A stretch of DNA of 28,290 nt from an uncultured Duganella sp. GTDB lineage: Bacteria; Pseudomonadota; Gammaproteobacteria; Burkholderiales; Burkholderiaceae. The position numbers were made by a program, and so were the translations under genes. The DNA lies in NCBI GenBank assembly GCA_946482635.1, contig CAMLSG010000054.1, positions 1-28,290 on the forward strand, given 5' to 3'. Every line of letters starts with the position of its first letter. Position 1 is the stretch's first letter. The notes beneath the pieces were generated by a model. It was not told where the DNA came from and searched no databases. It saw only the letters and a program-made list of their open reading frames with translations. Below are positions 16,823-23,253 of the stretch, one piece after another.

Positions 16823-17773
16823 ATGCTTGATGATTTGCCGGCTTTGCGGGCGTTTGCGCACATCGTGGCGGCAGGCAGCATGTCGGCCGCCGCGCGTGAA
16901 CTCGAGCTGCCGCTATCGGTGGTGAGCAAACGCCTGGCGCAGCTGGAGAAGAGCATTGGCCTGCGGCTGTTGCAGCGGACCACGCGGCGCCAGGCGCTGA
17001 CGGCGGACGGCGCGTTGTTCCATGCCCGCGTCTTGCGCATCCTGGAGGAGGTTGGCCAGGCCGAGTCCCTGCTCGCGCACAGCCGGCACGAAGTGGACGG
17101 CCTGCTGCGCCTGAGCGCCCCCGCCGAACTTGGGCGCCAGCATATCGTGCCCATCGTCGCCGACTTCCAGCGCCAGCATCCCGGCCTGCAGGTGCAGCTT
17201 GAACTGACCGATACCGTCGTGAACGTGCTGGAAACCGGGCTGGACATGGCGGTCCGTTTCGGCAGCGTGGAAGATCCCAGCCTGGTGGTGCGCCGGCTTG
17301 CTCCCAACTACCGCGTGCTGTGCGCCGCGCCATCCTACCTGGAGCAGCATGGCATCCCGGCCAGTCCTGCCGAGCTAACCGGGCATCGCTGCATCGTGAT
17401 CGGCGACGCCCGGCGCGTCGACTGGCGCTTCGACGGCGAGCAAACAGAGAGCGTGCGCGTGGCCGCAACTTTCCTCACCAATGACGGCCAGGCCGCACAC
17501 GCGCTGGCGCTGCAAGGTAGCGGCTTGGTAGTAAAATCGATCTGGGATGTGGGCGATGACCTGCTGGCAGGGCGCCTGCAACGTTTGTTGCCACGCTACA
17601 GCATGCCGGCTGCGCCGCTGCAGGCGATCCTGCCGCACGGCCGCAACTTGCCGCTCCGGGTTCGCCTCTTCCTCGATTACCTGCAGGTACGCCTGACGGC
17701 CGCATGGCGTTGGGACGCGGTTGGGGACAAGAAAAATGCTGAAGTTTCTGTGGAAGTTGACCAGCCCCGATGA
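16823..17773 (+). CDS. LysR-family transcriptional regulator
   Basis: Product is 316 aa. The N-terminal winged helix-turn-helix (about 1-60: 'LRAFAHIVAAGSMSAAARELE', 'SVVSKRLAQLEKSIGLRLLQ', 'TTRRQALTADG') is followed by a periplasmic-binding-protein-like effector domain ('LLRLSAPAELGRQHIVPIVADF', 'GLDMAVRFGSVEDPSLVVRRL'). It looks like the DsdC/CrgA-like subgroup common in proteobacteria. GGGAGAA sits about 8 nt before the ATG. It is divergently arranged with the SnoaL-like gene and probably controls it and itself through the dyad between them. The last 15 residues are a charged tail beyond the usual family end, and that DNA doubles as the start of a small membrane ORF in another frame. The effector is unknown. 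Confidence 0.93.
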   Translation: MLDDLPALRAFAHIVAAGSMSAAARELELPLSVVSKRLAQLEKSIGLRLLQRTTRRQALTADGALFHARVLRILEEVGQAESLLAHSRHEVDGLLRLSAPAELGRQHIVPIVADFQRQHPGLQVQLELTDTVVNVLETGLDMAVRFGSVEDPSLVVRRLAPNYRVLCAAPSYLEQHGIPASPAELTGHRCIVIGDARRVDWRFDGEQTESVRVAATFLTNDGQAAHALALQGSGLVVKSIWDVGDDLLAGRLQRLLPRYSMPAAPLQAILPHGRNLPLRVRLFLDYLQVRLTAAWRWDAVGDKKNAEVSVEVDQPR

Positions 17774-17849
17774 ACGGTCGGAAAACACCCTGGGCATGAT
17801 TGCCGCGGTGTTCAGCCTGATCGCACTGGGCTGGCTGATGCTGGCCTAA
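17736..17849 (+). CDS. Small one-helix membrane protein (37 aa)
   Basis: An ATG at 17736 opens a 37-codon frame with a basic, amphipathic start (MLKFLWKLTSPDERSEN) and one strong hydrophobic helix (GMIAAVFSLIALGWLMLA) running to the TAA. GGGG lies about 8-10 nt upstream. It overlaps the LysR 3' end by 38 nt in a different frame. Its TAA overlaps the stop of the convergent double-receiver gene as CTAA, the same arrangement seen at two other gene ends in this window. That and the clean cytoplasmic-head/helix layout support a real gene. I do not recognise a family. It could be a chance ORF in the LysR read-out region. Confidence 0.5.
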   Translation: MLKFLWKLTSPDERSENTLGMIAAVFSLIALGWLMLA

Positions 17850-18670
17850 AGAGCAGGCTGGCCCAGCAGGCCGTCGATTGCCGCCACCAGCTGTTGCGGG
17901 TCGATCGGATGGGACAGCACGCTGCGGCGGCGTCCCGCGCCCAATGCACCCAGGTCGTCTTCATCGTCGGGGCGGATCACCAGCACCGGCAGCCCGGGCG
18001 CCATCTCCAGCGCGTCGGCCAGGAAAGACAGGCGGCCCGCTTCCAGCAAGCCCAGCTCGCACAACACCACGTCGTAAACATGGCCGTCCATCAGCGCGCC
18101 GGCATCCATCGGGTTGGATGCGCTGCGGACGCTGTAGCCGCTGTGCGCCAGGATCGCAGCCACCAGGCCGGCGTTTTCCGGCGCCGCGTCAAGCAGCAGC
18201 ACGCGGGCGCGTCCGGTGTTGACCGTGCCGGCAGGGGCCGTGGCGGGAGTCGGCGCGGCGGCAGACGGCGCAGGCATAGCGGGCGTGCCGCCAGCGCGCA
18301 GGTGGGCAGGCAGGAAGGATTCCAGTGCCGGGATCAGCACGTCAGGCTCCAGCGACTTGGGCAGGCAGCCGGAAAAGCCGGCGCGGCGCAGCGCTGCACA
18401 GCCATCGGTGACGGGGAGGGCGCTGGCGGCAAGGATCGGGATCGACTGGGTGGCCGGATCGGCGCGCAAGCGCGCTACCACGCCCAGCCCGTCCAGCTTT
18501 GGCAAGTGCAGGTCGCTCAGGATCAGGTCCGGCTTCTCGCTGATGGCCATCGCCACGCCCATTTCGCCATCGGTGGCGCACAGGGGCCGATGGCCGAAGG
18601 CCTGCAGCAAGTACGTCATCAGGTCCATATTGGCCTGGTTGTCTTCGATGATCAGGATGCGTGCCGACAT
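17846..18670 (-). CDS. Double-receiver response regulator without output domain
   Basis: Product is 274 aa with two receiver-like domains and no DNA-binding or enzyme domain. Receiver 1 (about 1-122) is intact: Glu9/Asp10, phospho-acceptor Asp53 in 'LILSDLHLPKLDG', Ser83 and Lys105 in 'CLPKSLEP'. A Pro/Ala-rich linker follows (about 126-150). Receiver 2 (about 155-272) is degenerate: Glu205 stands where the phospho-acceptor Asp should be ('VVLCELGLLEAG'), and the usual Lys-Pro is His254-Pro ('LSHPID'). The start overlaps the kinase gene's 3' end by 19 nt, so it is probably the phosphorelay partner of that kinase. It may act by protein-protein contact. The stop overlaps the small ORF's stop. 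Confidence 0.87.
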   Translation of the reverse strand: MSARILIIEDNQANMDLMTYLLQAFGHRPLCATDGEMGVAMAISEKPDLILSDLHLPKLDGLGVVARLRADPATQSIPILAASALPVTDGCAALRRAGFSGCLPKSLEPDVLIPALESFLPAHLRAGGTPAMPAPSAAAPTPATAPAGTVNTGRARVLLLDAAPENAGLVAAILAHSGYSVRSASNPMDAGALMDGHVYDVVLCELGLLEAGRLSFLADALEMAPGLPVLVIRPDDEDDLGALGAGRRRSVLSHPIDPQQLVAAIDGLLGQPAL

Positions 18671-20013
18671 TTGAGTGCGAGCGTGAAGGTGCTGCCTTTG
18701 CCGAAGTCGCTGCTGAAGAACAGCGAACCGCCGAGGAGATTGGCCAGGTTCTGGCTCAGGTAAAGGCCCAGGCCCGCGCCTTCCACATGCCGGGTCGAGC
18801 TGTTATCGAGTTGCGAAAAAGCCTGGAACAGCTTGGCCTGGTCTTCTTCCTTGATGCCGCTGCCGCTGTCGGTCACGCTGAATTCCGTGATCAGCGCCTG
18901 CTCTTCGTCGGTGCGCTGCTTCAGCGCCAGCTTGATCATGCCTTTCTCGGTGAACTTGATGGCGTTGTTGGCCAGGTTGATCATGATTTGCGCCAGCGCG
19001 CGGCGGTCGGTCTGCAGCACGATCGGTTGCTCCGGCATGTCGACCAGGACTTCCAGCCCTTTCTGCGCAGCCAGCGGGCGCAGGGTGTCCGCCACTTCGC
19101 CCATCAGTTGCTGGCATTGCACGGACTCCACGGTCAGGGTGACCTTACCCGCTTCGATCTTGGCGACGTCGAGGATGTCGTTGATCAGCGATAGCAGGTG
19201 GCGCGCGCTGTTGCGGATGGTGTTGAGCTGGCGGTCCTGTTCATCGGTCAGCGGGCCGGGAAGCTTCATCAGCAGGGCGCCGGTAAAGCCGATGATGGCA
19301 TTCAGCGGCGTGCGCAGCTCGTGCGACATATTGGCGATGAAGGCCGACTTCATGCGGCTGGCTTCGGCCAGTTCCAGGTTCTTCAGCGCGATCTCGCGGT
19401 TGATGGTTTCCAGCTCGCCGGCATGGTGGGCCAGGCGCATGTTCAGTTCGATTACCTGACGCTCGCGCGCCTGCAGCTCGCTGTTGACCTGCACCGCCTG
19501 CTCGTAGGTCGAGATCAGCAGGTCGAGGATCTGCTGGCGTTCTGCATTGATGAAGTGTTTCTGGTCGCCCAGGTAGAGGGCGATGCCGACCTCCATGCTG
19601 GAATTCTTGCGCAGCTTCTGGTTGACCAGCATCTGGCCGATGCGGTTGAGCAGGTAGTCTTCGGCGTAGGGCTTGCGGATGAAGTTGTCGGCGCCGCATT
19701 CGATGCCGCGGATGATGTCTTTGGGGTCGGTCAGCGAGGTGACCAGGATGACCGGGATATCGCGCAGCGCGGGATCGGCCTTGATGGCGCGGCACAGTTC
19801 ATAGCCGTTCATCTCGGGCATGACGATGTCCGACAGGACCAGGTGCGGCTTGTGCTCGCGGATATCGGCCAGTGCCAGCTTGCCGTTGGCCGCCACCCTG
19901 GCGTGATAGCCCGAGGACCGGATCAGCCGCCGCAGGCGCTCAGCCTGGGTCGGGCTGTCTTCCACGATGAGTATTTCCAGCTCATCGGGCGCGATATCGT
20001 AGCTGGAGTCCAA
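18652..20013 (-). CDS. Soluble hybrid histidine kinase (receiver-HisKA-HATPase)
   Basis: Product is 453 aa and lacks membrane helices. An N-terminal receiver (about 12-130; Asp62 in 'VLSDIVMPEMNG', Lys114 in 'FIRKPYAEDY') is joined by a predicted coiled coil (about 160-220) to HisKA (His231 in 'NMSHELRTPLNAIIGF') and a HATPase ('NLANNAIKFTEKG', 'VTDSGSGIKEEDQAKLF', 'GAGLGLYLSQNLANLLGG'). It senses no signal by itself; input must come by phosphorylation of its receiver or by a partner. The start is TTG (20013-20011), preceded by GGAGGTGA, a full match to the anti-Shine-Dalgarno sequence. The frame is closed 27 nt upstream and has no other start before the receiver. It overlaps the double-receiver gene downstream. 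Confidence 0.92.
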   Translation of the reverse strand: MDSSYDIAPDELEILIVEDSPTQAERLRRLIRSSGYHARVAANGKLALADIREHKPHLVLSDIVMPEMNGYELCRAIKADPALRDIPVILVTSLTDPKDIIRGIECGADNFIRKPYAEDYLLNRIGQMLVNQKLRKNSSMEVGIALYLGDQKHFINAERQQILDLLISTYEQAVQVNSELQARERQVIELNMRLAHHAGELETINREIALKNLELAEASRMKSAFIANMSHELRTPLNAIIGFTGALLMKLPGPLTDEQDRQLNTIRNSARHLLSLINDILDVAKIEAGKVTLTVESVQCQQLMGEVADTLRPLAAQKGLEVLVDMPEQPIVLQTDRRALAQIMINLANNAIKFTEKGMIKLALKQRTDEEQALITEFSVTDSGSGIKEEDQAKLFQAFSQLDNSSTRHVEGAGLGLYLSQNLANLLGGSLFFSSDFGKGSTFTLALKCRHAS

Positions 20014-20055
20014 GTCACCTCCGAAATGGTTGGGTGATCAGACTATACCGTTTTT

Positions 20056-20769
20056 TCACCCGCCTTGGAAACCGCCGTCACGGTAGGTGATGACCAGCGT
20101 GTCGCGGTGGCCATGCTCGGCCAGCGGCTGGATCGGGGTCGATTCATGGATGACAGCCGCGTCGTCCAGCAGCAGCATGGTCCACGGTTCGGTCATGGTA
20201 AAGCGCTTGCCGTTCGGTCCGTCGGCCTCGAAGACACGGGTTTCGCCGCCCTTGATGCCGTGGCGGCCGACCAGCAGCACGGCCACGAAATCGACGCCGT
20301 CGCGGTGGGCGCCTTCCGGGGTGGGGCGGCCGATGCCGTCGGTGGTGTCGATGCGGAACTGGTGGGCTTCCACATACCAGGGATGCTGGCCGCGTACCTG
20401 GGCGCAGGCCTGGCCGACGGCGGCCAGCAGCCTGGTCCAGGCCGGGTTGGCCACCGTTTGCGGGGCGACCGGCTCGAACAGGCGGCGCATGCCGCCGTGC
20501 AGGGCGTTGTATTCGACCGGCTGCCAGTGGGCGCGGTGGGCGGTCTGCTCGAGGGCCAGGCCGTCCTGCACGAAGCAGGAGTGGCGCCGGCGGCGATAGC
20601 GGCCGCCGTCTTTCAGGTAGTTGTCCGGGGCCAGGTCGTCCCAGCTCGGGACCAGGGAATTCAGTTCATCCAGGGTGCAGCCGGCCAGGCTGGCCACATC
20701 GGCCGGCTTGAGCAGGGCGTAGCCGGCGCTGCGCAGGGTGTGGATCAATTGGGGCAAGGGCGTCATCAT
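20056..20769 (-). CDS. 2-oxoglutarate/Fe(II)-dependent dioxygenase (amino-acid hydroxylase type)
   Basis: Product is 237 aa. It carries the iron-binding set His155 and Asp157 ('GAHRDGVDF') and His208 ('AAVIHESTPI'), with Arg222 in 'HRDTLVITYR' in position to bind 2-oxoglutarate. The sequence resembles the 2OG-Fe dioxygenase group that includes bacterial L-isoleucine dioxygenase, which hydroxylates free amino acids; the exact substrate here is not predictable. It lies 14 nt after the TonB receptor's stop, so it is co-transcribed. Two consecutive ATGs occur (20769, 20766) with AAGGGG upstream; either may be used. The longer frame up to 21201 would run antisense-like through the receptor gene in another frame and is rejected. 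Confidence 0.82.
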   Translation of the reverse strand: MMTPLPQLIHTLRSAGYALLKPADVASLAGCTLDELNSLVPSWDDLAPDNYLKDGGRYRRRRHSCFVQDGLALEQTAHRAHWQPVEYNALHGGMRRLFEPVAPQTVANPAWTRLLAAVGQACAQVRGQHPWYVEAHQFRIDTTDGIGRPTPEGAHRDGVDFVAVLLVGRHGIKGGETRVFEADGPNGKRFTMTEPWTMLLLDDAAVIHESTPIQPLAEHGHRDTLVITYRDGGFQGG

Positions 20770-20783
20770 GCCCCTTATTGTAC

Positions 20784-22784
20784 TTAGAACGCGTGCGTTA
20801 CGCTGAAGCGGAAGGACCTTGCCTCGATCGGGTGGAAATGGATGCCGGCCATGGCCTCGGCCTCGCCCTGCAGGCGCGACTCGTAGAAATAGTCGATGGC
20901 CGATACCTGGCGGTTGGCGAGGTTGAAGCCTTCCAGCTCCAGGGTGGTGCGGGCTGCCAGCTTGTAGGCCAGGCGGCCGTTGAGGGTGGCGCTGGCTTTC
21001 GAGCGCACGGAGTTGTCTTCTACCAGTGGGCGCGGGCCGAACCAGCGCAGGCGCAGGGCGCCGGACCAGGGGCCGGCCGGGGTGACGGTGGCGGCCAGTT
21101 GGGCCACGCCTTCGACCGCACCGGGGATGCGGTCGCCTTCCGGCGCGGAAGGACGGAAGCGGCCGCGCGCGAAGGCGAGGTCGGCGTCCAGCGACAGCCA
21201 TTTGAACGGTTTGTAGTAGTTGGAGAACTCGATGCCGTGGCGGCGGCTCGGGCGGCCCGCTTCGGTGCTGCCGGCGTCGCCCAGGTAGACCAGTTCCGAG
21301 TCGAAGTCCAGGCGATACACGGCCAGCACGGTCTGCAGGCCTGTGACGGCTTCACTGCGCAGGCCGAACTCCAGGCCGCGCGAGCGGGCCAGCGGTGTCG
21401 CCGGGTCCTGCGCCTGGGTCACGCCCCGCGCGTCGTTGCTGTGGAAGCCACGGCCGGCGTTCAGGTAGATCTCGGTGCGCGACCAGGGGCCGAACGCCAG
21501 GCTGATGCTCGGGCTGGCCAGTGTTTCATCGGCGCGGGCATCGCCGACGGCGAAGCGGTAGCGGTCCAGCCGCAAGCCGGCTTCGCCGCGCAGCCATGGC
21601 GTGACGCGCAGGCGTTGCTGCAGGTACAGCGCGGCGCTGGTTTCGACGATATGGTCGGCGCGCACGGTGGCCAGCACCTGGCGCGCTTGCGTATGCTGCA
21701 GGGCGTTGAAGATATTGTCGTTCTGCGCCTGCACGCCGAGCGTGGTGCTCCACGCCATGTCGTCCATATGGTCATGCCAGCTACGGCTTACATCGAAACC
21801 GCTGGTGACGCGGCGGTCGGGCTGGGCGAACTGGTCGCCATGCACCGGGTCGTCCAGGAAGTAGGTGAAGTTGGAGAACAGTTCGAGACGGTTGTTGATG
21901 ACGTAGGCGGTGGCGTGCGTGGTCTGTTTTTCGTCGCTACGTGCCCAGGCGGCGGACAGGCTGAAACGGCGCGCCTGCCCGCCATCGGTCAGGTCGATGC
22001 CGTCAAAGCGGCCCAGCGAGCCATTGTCCACGGCGCGCTGCGGTATCTGGTCGGTGGCGCTCCAGGCGCCGCGGTAGGCCATGGCAGTAACGGTGTAGCC
22101 GTTGTTGGCGAAGCCTTCGCTGAAGCGCAGCACCGCGTTCAGTTTGCGGTAGTTGTCGCCGCGTGTCCAAGGGCCATCGTTGTGCACCGCCTCCAGCGCG
22201 TACAGCCAGGAGCCGCTGTCGCCGGATTCGCGCGATCCTGCAACCAGGGCGCGGCCGTAGCCATTCTGGCCTGCCGTGGCGCTGGCCTGGTCCTGCGGCA
22301 GTCGGCTGGAGTAATTGATTGCCGTGGCGCCGGCGGAGGAAAAGTCGCCGGTGCTCGCGTTATACGGCCCCTTGCTGTAATCGAGCCGCGCCACCAGTTC
22401 TGGAATGATGAAATTCAGGTCGGTCCAGCCCTGGCCATGCGCGTGGCTGCGCTGGTTGACCGGCATGCCGTCCACCGTGGTGCGCAGGTCGGTGCCGTGA
22501 TCGAGGTTGAAGCCGCGCAGGTAGAACTGGTTGGCCTTGCCCTCGCCGCTATGCTGGCTGGCTACCAGCCCCGGCGTCGCTTCCAGCAGTTCGCCTGGGC
22601 GGTAAATGGTGCGTGCTTCGAGCTGGCGCTGCGAGACGCTGCCCATGCCGGCCGAATCGGCGACGCCGACCTGGCTGGCGCGTGCGCCCTCGACCAGCAC
22701 GCGCTGCATGAAGGGATCGTCGGCATACGCGGCTGCCGGCGCAAGCAGGCAAACGATTGCGAGCCTACGGGAGCGGCTGTTCAC
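20784..22784 (-). CDS. TonB-dependent outer-membrane receptor
   Basis: Product is 666 aa from the chosen start. A signal peptide (MNSRSRRLAIVCLLAPAAAYA) is followed by a TonB-box-like stretch ('QRVLVEG'), a plug domain ('RPGELLEATPGLVASQHSGEG', 'QFYLRGFNLDHGTDLRTTVDG', 'PELVARLDYSKGPY') and a 22-strand barrel ending in the terminal Phe of 'FRFSVTHAF'. It imports a scarce ligand (metal chelate or other) across the outer membrane using TonB energy. I prefer GTG at 22784 because it starts exactly at the signal peptide; the ATG at 22844 would add 20 residues before it and overlap the DUF6702 gene by 80 nt. Neither start has a clear ribosome-binding site, so coupling to the DUF6702 gene is likely. 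Ligand unknown. Confidence 0.93.
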   Translation of the reverse strand: MNSRSRRLAIVCLLAPAAAYADDPFMQRVLVEGARASQVGVADSAGMGSVSQRQLEARTIYRPGELLEATPGLVASQHSGEGKANQFYLRGFNLDHGTDLRTTVDGMPVNQRSHAHGQGWTDLNFIIPELVARLDYSKGPYNASTGDFSSAGATAINYSSRLPQDQASATAGQNGYGRALVAGSRESGDSGSWLYALEAVHNDGPWTRGDNYRKLNAVLRFSEGFANNGYTVTAMAYRGAWSATDQIPQRAVDNGSLGRFDGIDLTDGGQARRFSLSAAWARSDEKQTTHATAYVINNRLELFSNFTYFLDDPVHGDQFAQPDRRVTSGFDVSRSWHDHMDDMAWSTTLGVQAQNDNIFNALQHTQARQVLATVRADHIVETSAALYLQQRLRVTPWLRGEAGLRLDRYRFAVGDARADETLASPSISLAFGPWSRTEIYLNAGRGFHSNDARGVTQAQDPATPLARSRGLEFGLRSEAVTGLQTVLAVYRLDFDSELVYLGDAGSTEAGRPSRRHGIEFSNYYKPFKWLSLDADLAFARGRFRPSAPEGDRIPGAVEGVAQLAATVTPAGPWSGALRLRWFGPRPLVEDNSVRSKASATLNGRLAYKLAARTTLELEGFNLANRQVSAIDYFYESRLQGEAEAMAGIHFHPIEARSFRFSVTHAF

Positions 22785-23253
22785 GGCGATCGCGATTGAA
22801 AACGATGGAGGCTGCCGGGCGGCCCGGGGCGCTGACGTTGACATTATTGACTTGCTGCGGCAGGAAGTCCGTCAGCACACCGTCCAGCAGGACGGCGCCC
22901 GGCGGCAGTTCGGTCTTTTCGATTTCCTGGAACACGACGATGTTGTCGACGTTGGCTTGCAAGCCGACCCATTGCAGCGGCAATGGCTTGCCGTTGACGG
23001 TGATGCGGAACTGCTTTTCGAGGTAGCGACGGAACACGGCCTGGTCCTCCTCCAACCCAAGGTCAAAGTGGCGCTGGTACAGGTTCATCAACAGCGCTTC
23101 CACATCATGCGCCGTGTAAGTATGAACCACTTCCGTGCTGCCCGTGCGTGGGTTGAAGCTGATTTCGGTCAAGCCCACGTGAAAATTATGGGCTTGGGCG
23201 GCAGCGCTGCACCAGAGCAGCGCCGCCGCGAGGACGGCCTTGAAACGCATCAT
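22765..23253 (-). CDS. DUF6702-family exported protein
   Basis: Product is 162 aa with a signal peptide (MMRFKAVLAAALLWCSAAAQA). The mature part reads 'HNFHVGLTEISFNPRTGSTEVVHTYTAHDVEALL', 'FRITVNGKPLPLQWVGLQ' and 'NNVNVSAPGRPAASIVF'. This is the DUF6702 pattern (exported, Ig-like beta-rich, 'H-hy-h-h-T-ei-f-N' start). No enzymatic role is known. Its start (ATGATG, 23253 or 23250) overlaps the stop of the M1 peptidase gene as ATGA, and its end overlaps the TonB receptor start, so the three form one translationally coupled unit. A peptidase/DUF6702/receptor grouping suggests a periplasmic accessory role in that pathway. Confidence 0.72.
   Translation of the reverse strand: MMRFKAVLAAALLWCSAAAQAHNFHVGLTEISFNPRTGSTEVVHTYTAHDVEALLMNLYQRHFDLGLEEDQAVFRRYLEKQFRITVNGKPLPLQWVGLQANVDNIVVFQEIEKTELPPGAVLLDGVLTDFLPQQVNNVNVSAPGRPAASIVFNRDRREQPLP

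Noticed and set aside
20778..22799. 673-codon plus-strand open frame antisense to the TonB receptor
   Set aside because: No domain or signal, Ala/Val/Gly-rich translation, fully covered by a clear receptor gene on the other strand.
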